A DNA stretch of 64,000 nt, from NCBI RefSeq assembly GCF_900000175.1, contig NZ_CWGJ01000011.1:225381-289380 (forward strand), read 5' to 3'. The stretch comes from Estrella lausannensis (GTDB lineage Bacteria; Chlamydiota; Chlamydiia; Chlamydiales; Criblamydiaceae). The notes under the pieces are model-generated. The model did no database searches. It was not told the DNA's origin and saw only the letters and a list, made by a program, of their open reading frames with translations. Below, piece after piece: positions 53,248 to 62,099 of this stretch (positions within the stretch are counted from its first letter, which is position 1; every line of letters starts with the position of its first letter). The position numbers were made by a program, and so were the translations under genes.

Positions 53248-54489
53248 ATGATTGGGGCTTCTGTCTTATTTATCCTAGGATATTTCGGTATTGTTTTTGA
53301 ACACCGCTTTTTTGATAAGGCTGCGACCGCGATCCTAACCGGCGTGCTTTGCTGGGCGCTCTTTTTTATTATCGGGGATGGCGACCATGCGCAGAAGGCG
53401 CACGAGCTATACCACCATTTGGCCGATATCAGCCAGGTCGTATTTTTTATCATAGGCGCCATGCTGATTGTTGAAGTCATTGACAGTCATAAAGGCTTTC
53501 AGTCAGTCGAAAAATTTTTGAACTTCCGCTCGAAAACGGTCGTTTTCTGGATCATTCTTTTCGCGGGCTTTCTTCTTTCATCGATTTTGGACAACCTCAC
53601 AACCATCATAGTGATGATATCCATACTTAAAAGGGTGATCCCGGAGAGGGATTCAAGGATTTTTCTCTCTGCGGCACTGGTTTCGATTGTCAACGCCGGC
53701 GGGGCCTGGACTCCGATCGGGGATATCACAACGACGATGCTCTGGATCGCCGACCGCATATCCACTTTTGCCATCATGAAATCGCTGTTTGTGCCTTGCG
53801 TCCTTACAACTGTCGTGATTGGATTATGCATTAAAAGAAAAGTGAATCTGGAGTTTTCAGTACCGAAAGGGGAGGAGCAGCGGAAGACTCCCTACAGCTT
53901 TACGATCCTAGTTCTTGGTGTATTAGCTCTTGTGTTGGTTCCTGTTTTGAAGGCGCTGATCGGCTTGCCACCTTTCATGGGAATACTGCTCGGCGTGGGC
54001 GTTCTTTGGGCCTTTACCGATGTCGTACACCGCAATGACAGCGAAATGCAGCATCTGCGCATCCAGCATATCCTTTCCAAAATTGACTTCTCGGTGGCCA
54101 TGTTTTTCCTGGGAATATTACTTGCGGTCGATGCCCTGGAAGCCTTCGGGGTGTTGAGTACTCTTGCCACCTGGGTCAGGACAAGTTTCCCTTCGGAAAA
54201 CATCTTCGCCTTTATGCTCGGCATGCTTTCGGCGGTGGTGGATAACGTTCCTTTAGTGGCAGCGACCATCCGGATGTTTGGGCTTGATATTTACCCGCAA
54301 GACCACCCGACTTGGAATATGCTGGCTTATTGCGTGGGTGTTGGCGGAAGCATTCTGGTCATCGGCTCGGCACCAGGTATCGCATTGATGTCTTTGGAGA
54401 AAGTTACGTTTAGCTGGTATGTGAAAAATATTAGTCTGATCGCTTTAATATCCTATATAGTGGGCGCTCTAGCCGCGGCTATATTCTAA
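53248..54489 (+). CDS. nhaD: NhaD-type Na+/H+ antiporter
   Basis: 413 residues, about twelve helices of the ion-transporter superfamily. NhaD features are FLLSSILDNLTTIIVM, SIVNAGGAWTPIGDITTTML (the conserved G-G-x-x-T/S-P-I-G-D loop) and the late GMLSAVVDNVPLVAATIRM with its membrane Asp. It expels sodium at the inner membrane in exchange for protons. Chlamydiae use sodium-coupled respiration and uptake, which gives it a clear place. Single gene with a hairpin downstream. Confidence 0.93.
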   Translation: MIGASVLFILGYFGIVFEHRFFDKAATAILTGVLCWALFFIIGDGDHAQKAHELYHHLADISQVVFFIIGAMLIVEVIDSHKGFQSVEKFLNFRSKTVVFWIILFAGFLLSSILDNLTTIIVMISILKRVIPERDSRIFLSAALVSIVNAGGAWTPIGDITTTMLWIADRISTFAIMKSLFVPCVLTTVVIGLCIKRKVNLEFSVPKGEEQRKTPYSFTILVLGVLALVLVPVLKALIGLPPFMGILLGVGVLWAFTDVVHRNDSEMQHLRIQHILSKIDFSVAMFFLGILLAVDALEAFGVLSTLATWVRTSFPSENIFAFMLGMLSAVVDNVPLVAATIRMFGLDIYPQDHPTWNMLAYCVGVGGSILVIGSAPGIALMSLEKVTFSWYVKNISLIALISYIVGALAAAIF

Positions 54490-54500
54490 AATGTCGACTG

Positions 54501-54537
54501 GAAAGCATCTCAACATCTTCTGTGATGAGATGCTTTC
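54501..54537. terminator. Bidirectional hairpin terminator between nhaD and 54552
   Basis: Perfect 12-bp arms GAAAGCATCTCA (54501-54512) and TGAGATGCTTTC (54526-54537), 13-nt loop, 11 nt after the nhaD stop and 14 nt before the convergent gene's stop. Short T/A-rich flanks on each side. Confidence 0.6.
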
Positions 54538-54551
54538 AAATCTTTCCGCAT

Positions 54552-55055
54552 TTAAGTCTCTGAGAGGGAGTTCTCGATTACATTGAGAAGATCCTCTCCT
54601 GCCGCAACCCTCTCGATCGGTTCGCTTCCCGCATCCATCCATAGAATGAGCGACCTTAGCAGGGGAATGAACATCTCCTTTGTCGCCCCTTCTGCAGGTG
54701 TCAGAAACGAATATTTAACGAAGACTTTGCGGAGGGCCTCATCAAACACAAACACGGGACTCGGGAGTCCCCGATTGAAGAAGTTAACGGCCTGAATGGT
54801 CGCTTGCTCAGTACCCGCGATCAGGCTAAAGGGTAAGATTGAAATCAGCTGCACGCCAGCAGCACTTTTAAGATGGCCTATGCCTTCGAACTCCTCTATT
54901 TTGATAAGCATCTCTCTTTTTCTTCCCTGTAAATCCACAGGGAGTGAAAGCATGATGCACGAGGAGTCGTCTCCGTCTTCTTGCGAGCGCAACTTGCTGA
55001 TGAAGCCGTTTTTTTTCAGTAGTTTATCTATCACGGTAATCTGGTGAGTTTTCAT
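54552..55055 (-). CDS. Type III chaperone/YbjN-like protein
   Basis: 167 residues, compact alpha/beta, no signal or membrane segment. The pattern of an N-terminal helix (VIDKLLKKNGFISKL), paired strands (GRKREMLIKIEEF), then FFNRGLPSPVFVFDEALRKV and FVKYSFLTPAEGATKEMF, and a C-terminal helix resembles the shared fold of YbjN proteins and class I type III secretion chaperones. It lies 8 nt after the 761-residue coiled-coil protein on the same strand, the usual place for a dedicated chaperone. The assignment is inference from fold-like pattern and context. Confidence 0.55.
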   Translation of the reverse strand: MKTHQITVIDKLLKKNGFISKLRSQEDGDDSSCIMLSLPVDLQGRKREMLIKIEEFEGIGHLKSAAGVQLISILPFSLIAGTEQATIQAVNFFNRGLPSPVFVFDEALRKVFVKYSFLTPAEGATKEMFIPLLRSLILWMDAGSEPIERVAAGEDLLNVIENSLSET

Positions 55056-55063
55056 GATGCCCC

Positions 55064-57349
55064 TCAGCTTTTAAATGCGGCTAAAAGAGCCGACGCAGGA
55101 TTATCTCGAAAATCTAAGACGTCGACCCCGACTCCGGCAAGAAACTCTTCCAAAAAGGGCTCTTCACCGTCTTTTGAAAGAGCTTCTTGGATGAGCGATA
55201 ATCTCTCTTCCACTTCATTCACCCGCAACCCAAGCTTTTGGGCAAGTGCGGTTTTAGGAATGAGGGCTATGAGGTGTTGCAGTCGATCATTAGTGGAGGT
55301 ATGTTTTTCATAGGTTACTTCACTTCTGTCGCCCTCAAGCCAGGCTTTATCAAGGCGCTCTCGCAACTCTTCCAACTCTTTTTTTTCTTTGATCAAACTA
55401 TCGTATGAAGGTTCTTTTGCCGATTTCATCTCCAGTTCAAAATTTTCAATCTTAGTGTTGACCTCATCGATTGCTTGTTGCGTCTGTATCATGCTGTGAT
55501 AGGTCTCTTCGCTTCGGTCTCCATCCATCCAGGCTCTCTCCAATTGGGTCAATCTGCCGGAGAGGTCGCTTTTTTCTCCGAGGAGGGATGCATGGGCTAA
55601 ACTTACCTTTCCTTGGTTCCAAATAGGTTGCGCGATCTTATCGGCAATCTCTCCGAGTTTACCGCCGATTAAACTACCCAGCAATTTCCCCTCCGGTATT
55701 GAGGGTAGATGTTTCGCTACAAGCCCAAGCCCCCAGCCTACAGTGAGCAATGCGTATTCATTTTGTTGGAGCTCTGCAGCGTTACTTTCCTGCTCGGAGG
55801 TCTTAACACCATACATACAAGCTGCTGTCGCTATAGCGCAAACGGAGAAGAGACCCGCTGCGGCTGCACCGATGAGAAAGTATCCTTTCCGTGATAGCTG
55901 CTGCTCTTCTTGCTCTAGCGAATTAAGCTGCGAGGTAAGCTGCTGCCTTTTTAAATCGATAAGAACTTGGATGGCGCTATTTCCAGGGTAGTGGTGCTTC
56001 AGGTCGACTAACTCTTTTATAGCTTCGTGCAAACTATTCCGTACTTGGCCGAGGTGCTGTGCTTTGATGGCGCCTTCTTTGTAGCCTAGCCAGTTTTGCC
56101 ATGCTGTCGCAGCTTCGCCGATCAGCGTCAGCGATTTCATCGTGACGAGATAATCATCGGCCGCTTTCGCATATTTGATCGCACCGGTTGCCAGGCCGAT
56201 TCCCTTTTCGACAACTGATGTTTTTTGAGATCTCTGCATGTTGACAACCAAGTGGGTAAAAGCGGCTGCATTTTCGTCCACCGCCTTAATTTTTTTCTCG
56301 ATCTCAAATGCGTTGGCAGGGTTATTCCTAAGCTCTTCTTGAAGGACTCTCTTTTCTTTGACAAAGCTTTCCAATTCCTTTTCAAGTTTAGGGTTTTGGC
56401 TGAGAGCTATAGCGAGTGCTTTGACAAAACCTCCCGTCTTTCCCACGAGATTGATCCTTTTCAGTAGGTCCTTCTGTGATTTAATCTCTTCCTTTTGCTC
56501 TTTAGTGGGATTCTCGTAGTGCTCCTCGCGCACTTTGATATTAGCCTCTAAAAGTTCACTGCCTTTTTTTATTCCCTCTACTCCGGAACCGATATAATTA
56601 ATAACGTCTGACTTGGGTTTAGACGGCCCAGAGCTGATGCGAGCGTCACTTTGGCTAATTTTTGAGAAACCCAGCTTGGAAGCGTCTTCCCTAATCAGGC
56701 TTTTCAAACAACTTATGACCAAAGTTTGTGGAGAGTTGACGCTGATATATGCCATAACCTGGCGCAAGGGGACACCCGTTCCAATAAGAGCTCTAACAGC
56801 TGCCGCGTTATCGTGATCGATAGCCGATTGGATCAGCTTATGCGATATCGGGCTGTCCGGAGTAAACTCGGTGACAAAGAGAATCTCGCGCAAGAGCTCC
56901 TCGTCTGAGTGCGCCATGACAAATGCCATGCCTTCATCGGTTGTTAGGTATTTTTTTAATTTTTCACTCAGGTCGTTTAGATTTTCTGAGTTCCTGATGA
57001 AGTCTAACCTCGCAGGTATTTGCCCACCACCAGAGCGCACGCTGGAAAAAAAATCTTCCATCTCCTGTTTAAACTGCTGGGTGTTTGATGACAGAATCCT
57101 ATTGTAGGCGGCTTGGACTTTAGCCTTGGCGCCTGGCGAGCTTTTGGATTCGGAGATCTGCTTGATGTGTGAAATGGAAGTGAGGAGTGAGTGGTTGTGC
57201 AGAGTACAAAGATCCAGATTGCCCTCAATCCTGGAGGCACACTCGCTCACCAGTTGATCAAGCGAGTCGTTTCTACCCTCCATGCGTGAGATATCTTTCT
57301 CGAAATGTTGGATGGCTTGAATAAATGAGACTTCCCTGCCTACATTCAT
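55064..57349 (-). CDS. Coiled-coil membrane-inserting protein, effector candidate
   Basis: 761 residues, mostly helical, no Sec signal. Residues about 250-470 are Lys/Glu-rich coiled coil; about 485-560 hold two hydrophobic stretches (FLIGAAAAGLFSVCAIATAA and YALLTVGWGLGLVAKHL), a bilobed pattern that chlamydial Inc proteins also show near their membrane hairpin. Further on, a motif AWMDGDRSEETYHSM recurs as AWLEGDRSEVTYEKH about 65 residues later, an internal duplication. The chaperone-like gene follows by 8 nt. Type III delivery and host-membrane insertion are inference; no named family is recognised. Confidence 0.6.
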   Translation of the reverse strand: MNVGREVSFIQAIQHFEKDISRMEGRNDSLDQLVSECASRIEGNLDLCTLHNHSLLTSISHIKQISESKSSPGAKAKVQAAYNRILSSNTQQFKQEMEDFFSSVRSGGGQIPARLDFIRNSENLNDLSEKLKKYLTTDEGMAFVMAHSDEELLREILFVTEFTPDSPISHKLIQSAIDHDNAAAVRALIGTGVPLRQVMAYISVNSPQTLVISCLKSLIREDASKLGFSKISQSDARISSGPSKPKSDVINYIGSGVEGIKKGSELLEANIKVREEHYENPTKEQKEEIKSQKDLLKRINLVGKTGGFVKALAIALSQNPKLEKELESFVKEKRVLQEELRNNPANAFEIEKKIKAVDENAAAFTHLVVNMQRSQKTSVVEKGIGLATGAIKYAKAADDYLVTMKSLTLIGEAATAWQNWLGYKEGAIKAQHLGQVRNSLHEAIKELVDLKHHYPGNSAIQVLIDLKRQQLTSQLNSLEQEEQQLSRKGYFLIGAAAAGLFSVCAIATAACMYGVKTSEQESNAAELQQNEYALLTVGWGLGLVAKHLPSIPEGKLLGSLIGGKLGEIADKIAQPIWNQGKVSLAHASLLGEKSDLSGRLTQLERAWMDGDRSEETYHSMIQTQQAIDEVNTKIENFELEMKSAKEPSYDSLIKEKKELEELRERLDKAWLEGDRSEVTYEKHTSTNDRLQHLIALIPKTALAQKLGLRVNEVEERLSLIQEALSKDGEEPFLEEFLAGVGVDVLDFRDNPASALLAAFKS

Positions 57350-57543
57350 AAAAAACCTTTTGTGGTTTTTTATAATTATAAACGGTTGTTATATTGTAAA
57401 TCTATTTGACAGTTTGTTTTTATATTAAATTAATAATGAAATATCATCGAAGAAAGGGGTGCCCACCCTTTTTCTTCACTTTAAGTGACTCACAATACAG
57501 GCTTTGCCGAAGCGGGGGGAGGAGAATGAGGGGTACATAGGTA

Positions 57544-57587
57544 ATTAGCACCCAGCTCTGTCTGTTCATTTCAGACTGGGTGCTAAT
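57544..57587. terminator. Hairpin terminator after the first ankyrin-like gene
   Basis: Perfect 12-bp arms ATTAGCACCCAG (57544-57555) and CTGGGTGCTAAT (57576-57587) with a 20-nt loop, 59 nt downstream of the stop at 57647 (minus strand). It is the only structure in the 297-nt gap 57350-57646. Confidence 0.6.
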
Positions 57588-57646
57588 GCACTTTTGGAAA
57601 ATTAGCAGCTGTACTTCGAGCTGATGGTGAGTTGCCGTTGGGCTAG

Positions 57647-59713
57647 CTACCGAACCGGGGAAACAGAATTGTCCGGCATGACCGCATTCGTGATGGCCTT
57701 CAGCAGATAAGTTTGGGGCAGGCAGGGTTCTCCTTGTTGTTTTACTCCGATCTGCTTAACAATCTTGCGGCGTGTGCTGCGTGTGCACTGAAACGGATAG
57801 CTTTTTTCCACCTCGGTAATCGATCCAATGATCAGTTGCCTGATGTCTTTGATCGCCCTTGGCATCGGTCTTTCAAATAGACCATTGTTCCGGCGATATT
57901 GCTTGTAGGCCAAAATAGCCGTTCGTTCCTTGGCTGCAACATTTCGCCGTTCATCCAGATTTGCCCACTTGTCAATGAGGGTGGACAACCCTTGGAAGTG
58001 CGGTATGTCAGGGTGTTCTGTAAGTAGAATCTCGCAGGCGATTTGCGAGCGCAAGTCACTATTTTGCCTTATCCTGGCGAACGTATCGTTTTCCGGCTGA
58101 TCCCAGGCATTGCAGAGGGCATCATAGATTCTCGCACGCGTCTCTTCCAGAGACTGGCGTAAATATCTGGCGATCTGCGCCGGCGGAACGGTACCTTGCG
58201 CGGCATGCATAGCGCCAAATTCCTGCGAATCGGGAAGCGGATCTTTAGCCCCAAGAATCAAAAAAAGTTTGGCAAACCCATGTTGCTTATTATTCAGGGC
58301 GGCTGTTATCGGAGAGTTCAATTCGTGACCACACTCTAAGTTTAGATGCGGTTTGATTGAAAGCATGCTTAGCGCGATGGGCCACTGGTGGTTGTTGGCA
58401 GCGTACCAAAAAGGTGTAAACACCAGGGAACCGGTGCTCTGACAGCTAGCATCTACATCGGCATCAGGCTGCAATTTAAGGGCTTTGGCGACAAGCTCCC
58501 ACTGCCGCATTTCGGCCGCCAGTAAAAGCGGAGTCCGTCCCTTGTCAGGGCCTTGAAGAACTGCCGCACTCACCGAAGCATGAGGGTACAGATCCAAGAC
58601 GGTAGAAAAGAGATCCCATTTCCGGGACTTGGCAAGGAAATATAGAACAGCGCAGCCCTCTTGCTCACCGCCTGTTTGTGCGGCGTTGATGTTAAGTCCT
58701 GGATAATTTTTGAGAATCATTTCCAACACGTCCCACTGCTTGTCGGCAGCGGCAATGATTGGCAGCGTTAGCCCATGCCATTGACTGCACTCGAGCACTG
58801 TGTCCATTTGGCACTCAGAGCAGCGGTTTAGCAACGACTTGACAATATCCCATTGCCGACCCAAAGCAGCAAGATGGATGACGGTTGCTTTCGCGGGCGC
58901 ATGTAAAAACTCCTGGTCGGGACGGGCGTTGATATCGACATGCGGATAGGCAGTCAAAATATCATTCACGAGATCCCAACGCCTGAAATATGCCAGCAGA
59001 TAGAGCGCATTTGCTCCGGCTGCACGCCCTTTGCAGAGGACTGCATTGACATCGATAGGTTTTTTATTCTTTACAATGAAACGCGTAAGATCCCATTTGG
59101 CAGCGAGAATGGAAATCAGAAAAACAGAAGCTCCTTCGTATGGCCCTCTTGCAAGAGAGTTTCCAAAGTTAATGTCGATTTTACTATCGATCATTCTCTG
59201 CAGAATCTCCCACTTCGATTCTTTTGCCAGGTAGAGGGGAATGGAAGCTCCTTGAAACTCTCCATCTTGCAGCACATCACTTAAGCGATTGGTCGAGGCG
59301 AGTTCAAGCATCACATTGAGATAGGCGAAAAATCGCTCAAAACCTTCTCCTTGAGACGAATTTGATCTTGCAGAAGATGCGATTTTAATTTTGGATTCAA
59401 TAAATTCTAAAATTTCCTCTTGCAAACTCAGATGCTTTACGGCTCCTGTAGTAAACAGTGTGGCAAAGGCAGGACTTCCCTCCGAGACGCTGTCGATTTG
59501 CATAGCAACTCGCGCGTTCTTATCAGATAAACTTGTCTCGACCGAATCAGGGGAGATTCGAGCATCCGCATTCATTTCGATTTTGCGCTTTTTGGCTGTA
59601 GATTCAGTGCGTTCTTCAAGCGTATCGCGGTTTCTTTTGACGGGGGCGGTGGTTTCACCCTCTTGATGAGCGCTTTGTTGATTTGCGTATAGATGATTTT
59701 GAGTAGGTTGCAT
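57647..59713 (-). CDS. Trp-type ankyrin-like repeat protein with NLS-like motif (copy 1)
   Basis: 688 residues. The N-terminus is polar with two basic clusters (K26R27 and K41KRK44) 13 residues apart, close to a bipartite nuclear localisation signal. Residues about 150-500 carry about nine ankyrin-like repeats of 36-40 residues whose helix pair reads LxLxAxxxQ/KWDLVxxxL; an invariant Trp replaces the usual GH turn, and the loop ends PxxDINA. The last about 190 residues are a conserved helical domain (ARIYDALCNAWDQPENDTFA, QIACEILLTEHPDIPHFQGL, RRKIVKQIG). No signal peptide. The family and role are unknown; host-protein binding in the nucleus is inference. Confidence 0.8.
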   Translation of the reverse strand: MQPTQNHLYANQQSAHQEGETTAPVKRNRDTLEERTESTAKKRKIEMNADARISPDSVETSLSDKNARVAMQIDSVSEGSPAFATLFTTGAVKHLSLQEEILEFIESKIKIASSARSNSSQGEGFERFFAYLNVMLELASTNRLSDVLQDGEFQGASIPLYLAKESKWEILQRMIDSKIDINFGNSLARGPYEGASVFLISILAAKWDLTRFIVKNKKPIDVNAVLCKGRAAGANALYLLAYFRRWDLVNDILTAYPHVDINARPDQEFLHAPAKATVIHLAALGRQWDIVKSLLNRCSECQMDTVLECSQWHGLTLPIIAAADKQWDVLEMILKNYPGLNINAAQTGGEQEGCAVLYFLAKSRKWDLFSTVLDLYPHASVSAAVLQGPDKGRTPLLLAAEMRQWELVAKALKLQPDADVDASCQSTGSLVFTPFWYAANNHQWPIALSMLSIKPHLNLECGHELNSPITAALNNKQHGFAKLFLILGAKDPLPDSQEFGAMHAAQGTVPPAQIARYLRQSLEETRARIYDALCNAWDQPENDTFARIRQNSDLRSQIACEILLTEHPDIPHFQGLSTLIDKWANLDERRNVAAKERTAILAYKQYRRNNGLFERPMPRAIKDIRQLIIGSITEVEKSYPFQCTRSTRRKIVKQIGVKQQGEPCLPQTYLLKAITNAVMPDNSVSPVR

Positions 59714-59755
59714 ATGATTACACTAGCGAGTGAAATGCGTTTTGTAAGGAGAAGA

Positions 59756-59782
59756 GGCGATTGCATCTAATTTACAATCGCC
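59756..59782. terminator. Hairpin after the second ankyrin-like gene
   Basis: Perfect 8-bp arms GGCGATTG (59756-59763) and CAATCGCC (59775-59782), 11 nt downstream of the copy 2 stop, followed on the minus strand by a T/C-rich stretch. A near-identical hairpin follows copy 3 (62062). Confidence 0.6.
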
Positions 59783-59792
59783 CATGCTGTGC

Positions 59793-61859
59793 TTATCGAG
59801 TGGGGGGGCCGGGATTGTCCGGTATGACCGCGCTCTTGATGGCTTTCTCCACAAACGATTTTGTGAGACGGGGATTACCTTTTTGCTCCACCCCGATCCG
59901 CTCAACAATCTCGCGGCGCACCTCGTTTGTGCACTCAAATGGATAGTTCTTTCCCACTTCGGCAATCGATTCAAGGATCAGTCGTCTTATGTCTCTGATC
60001 ACTTTTGGCGCTGGGCTTTCAAGTGTGCCATTGTTATAGCGATATTGTCTGAGGGCCAAAATAGCGACTCTTTCTTTAGCCTCCACGTTTCTTTGATCAT
60101 CGAGATTCACCCACTTCTCGACGATTTTTTCCAACCCGTGGAAGAATGGGATCTCAGGGTGCTCTGCGATTAGAATCTCGCAGGCGATTTGACTGCGCAG
60201 TTTTCTATCACTCCTTATCCAGGCAAAAGAATGGTTTTCCGGGCGGTTCCAGGTGTTATAAAGGGTGTCATAGATTTTGACGCGCGTCAGCTCTAAAGCG
60301 CTCCGCCAAGTTTGGGCGACGTACTGAATCGGAAGAGGGGTTTGCACACCATTTAGCGTGCCGTTTATCAGGTCGTCCTGCGGTGGATCTTTGGCTCCAA
60401 GAAGTAAGAAAAGTTTGGCAAAGCCGGTCTGTTTATTTACAAGAGCCGAGGTTAACGGTGAGAACGAATCAGGACCGCATTCAATGTTTAGATAAGGATT
60501 AATTGAGAGCATTGTCAGGGCGATGGGCCACTGCCTATTGTTAACGGCATGCCAAAAAGGAGTAGCTCCTCCCAAAGGGCATCTCTCATAAGTAGTATCC
60601 AAATCGGCATCGGGCTGCAATTCGATTGCTTTTGCGACAATATGCCATTGCTGGGCTTCTGCCGCCATCAGAAGGGGTGTCATTCCTCTTTGATCACCGT
60701 GGTGAGGTGACGCATTCACTGAGGCATGCGGGTAAAGATTCAAGACAGTGGAAAAGAGGTCCCAGCGTTTATGGAGACCAAGGATAGATAAAATAGTGTA
60801 GCCAGCATGATCGCCAGTTGTGATCGCAGCGTTGATGTTGAGTACTGGATGCCTCTTGAGAATTGTTTCAAGAACGTCCCATTGCCCATGGCTCGCGGCA
60901 AGTAGTGGCAGTGTTATTCCCTTCTCATGAATTGTATCGATTGGCTTGTTCACTTGACAATCAAGCCTGTTGCAGAGCAACCAATGGACAATATCCCATT
61001 GTGAGCATAGGGCGGCAAGATGGATGACCTTAGCTCCGAGAGGCGTATCTGGCAGCGGTTGATATGAGCTGGAGTTGATATCGACATGCGGATAGGCAGC
61101 CAATGTCTCCCTCACAAGGTCCCATTGATGGGTAATCGCCATCAGGTACAGAGCGTTAGCTCCGGCAAAGGGACCTTCGCTGATAACTGCGTTGATATCG
61201 ATCGGCTTTTTGGTGTTTAGAATGAAGCGCGCAAGATTCGATTGCTGTGCAAAAATGGAAAGCAGAAAAATCGAGTTTTCGTGTTGCTGTCCGATAACAG
61301 GCGAGCTGTTAAAGTCGATATCGATATTATTGACGATCATCTTCTCAAGAAGGTCCCATTTTCTATTGAATGCCAACAACCAAGGAATGGAAGTTCCCTG
61401 AAACTCTCCATCTGCCAGCACATCATTTAGGCGATTGAGCGAGGCAAGCTGATGCATTAAATAGAGAAAAGCAAGTGCTTTATCGTTGATGCCCATATCA
61501 GATTGATTTGCTTTTCCAGAGGATTCGAATCGAATTGCAGATTCGATGAAATTTAGAATTTCCTCTTGCAATCCCAATCCTCTTGCAGCTCCTGCAGGGA
61601 CTGCTGTGGCGAAGGGTGGATTTCCATACTTGAAGCTTTCGATCTGCATGGCAACTTGCACATTGGCATCAGACATATCTTTCATGACCGAGCCAGCGCA
61701 AATCCGAGAAGGCTCGTCTGTTTCGATCTTATGTTTCTTGGCAGCACTTTCAGTGCGTTCAGCAAGGCTCTCGCGGATTCTCTTGCCAGAAGCAGAGGTT
61801 TCAATAGGCTGAAGAGTAGCTTGTTGATTGATAAATAGACGATTTTGAGTAGGTTGCAT
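59793..61859 (-). CDS. Trp-type ankyrin-like repeat protein with NLS-like motif (copy 2)
   Basis: 688 residues, the same length and layout as copy 1 and clearly homologous along the whole chain. The N-terminal basic pair is K26R27 and K41KHK44. The Trp repeats run through SLVKETL-like, AALCSQWDIVHWLLCNRLDC and FGLHKRWDLFSTVLNLY-type units, and the C-terminal domain has WNRPENHSFAWIRSDRKLRS and EVGKNYPFECTNEVRREIVE. Spacing to copy 1 is 79 nt. The repeat loops differ most between copies, the terminal domain least, as expected when binding surfaces diverge after duplication. Confidence 0.8.
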   Translation of the reverse strand: MQPTQNRLFINQQATLQPIETSASGKRIRESLAERTESAAKKHKIETDEPSRICAGSVMKDMSDANVQVAMQIESFKYGNPPFATAVPAGAARGLGLQEEILNFIESAIRFESSGKANQSDMGINDKALAFLYLMHQLASLNRLNDVLADGEFQGTSIPWLLAFNRKWDLLEKMIVNNIDIDFNSSPVIGQQHENSIFLLSIFAQQSNLARFILNTKKPIDINAVISEGPFAGANALYLMAITHQWDLVRETLAAYPHVDINSSSYQPLPDTPLGAKVIHLAALCSQWDIVHWLLCNRLDCQVNKPIDTIHEKGITLPLLAASHGQWDVLETILKRHPVLNINAAITTGDHAGYTILSILGLHKRWDLFSTVLNLYPHASVNASPHHGDQRGMTPLLMAAEAQQWHIVAKAIELQPDADLDTTYERCPLGGATPFWHAVNNRQWPIALTMLSINPYLNIECGPDSFSPLTSALVNKQTGFAKLFLLLGAKDPPQDDLINGTLNGVQTPLPIQYVAQTWRSALELTRVKIYDTLYNTWNRPENHSFAWIRSDRKLRSQIACEILIAEHPEIPFFHGLEKIVEKWVNLDDQRNVEAKERVAILALRQYRYNNGTLESPAPKVIRDIRRLILESIAEVGKNYPFECTNEVRREIVERIGVEQKGNPRLTKSFVEKAIKSAVIPDNPGPPTR

Positions 61860-62061
61860 AAGATCACAAAAGTTGGTTTTAGATGATTATGAGTTATTGA
61901 TTGTGCTGTGAAAGTCGACAGCGTGTTACTTGCTAATAGCATCGCTCCGGCGATAACCCCGATGAGCCAAAGTGGCGACACATCTCTTTGCCTGCCAATT
62001 TCTTGTATTCTCGAAGTCGGTAAAGAGATCCTTATGCCTTTCCAATCCCTTCTTTGGATTG

Positions 62062-62090
62062 AGGCGATTGTACGCAATTTACAATCGCCT
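62062..62090. terminator. Hairpin after the third ankyrin-like gene
   Basis: Perfect 9-bp arms AGGCGATTG (62062-62070) and CAATCGCCT (62082-62090), 9 nt from the copy 3 stop. Its sequence, including the TTTACAATCGCC side, matches the hairpin at 59756, so the terminator was duplicated with the gene. Confidence 0.6.
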
Positions 62091-62099
62091 GCGGTAAAA

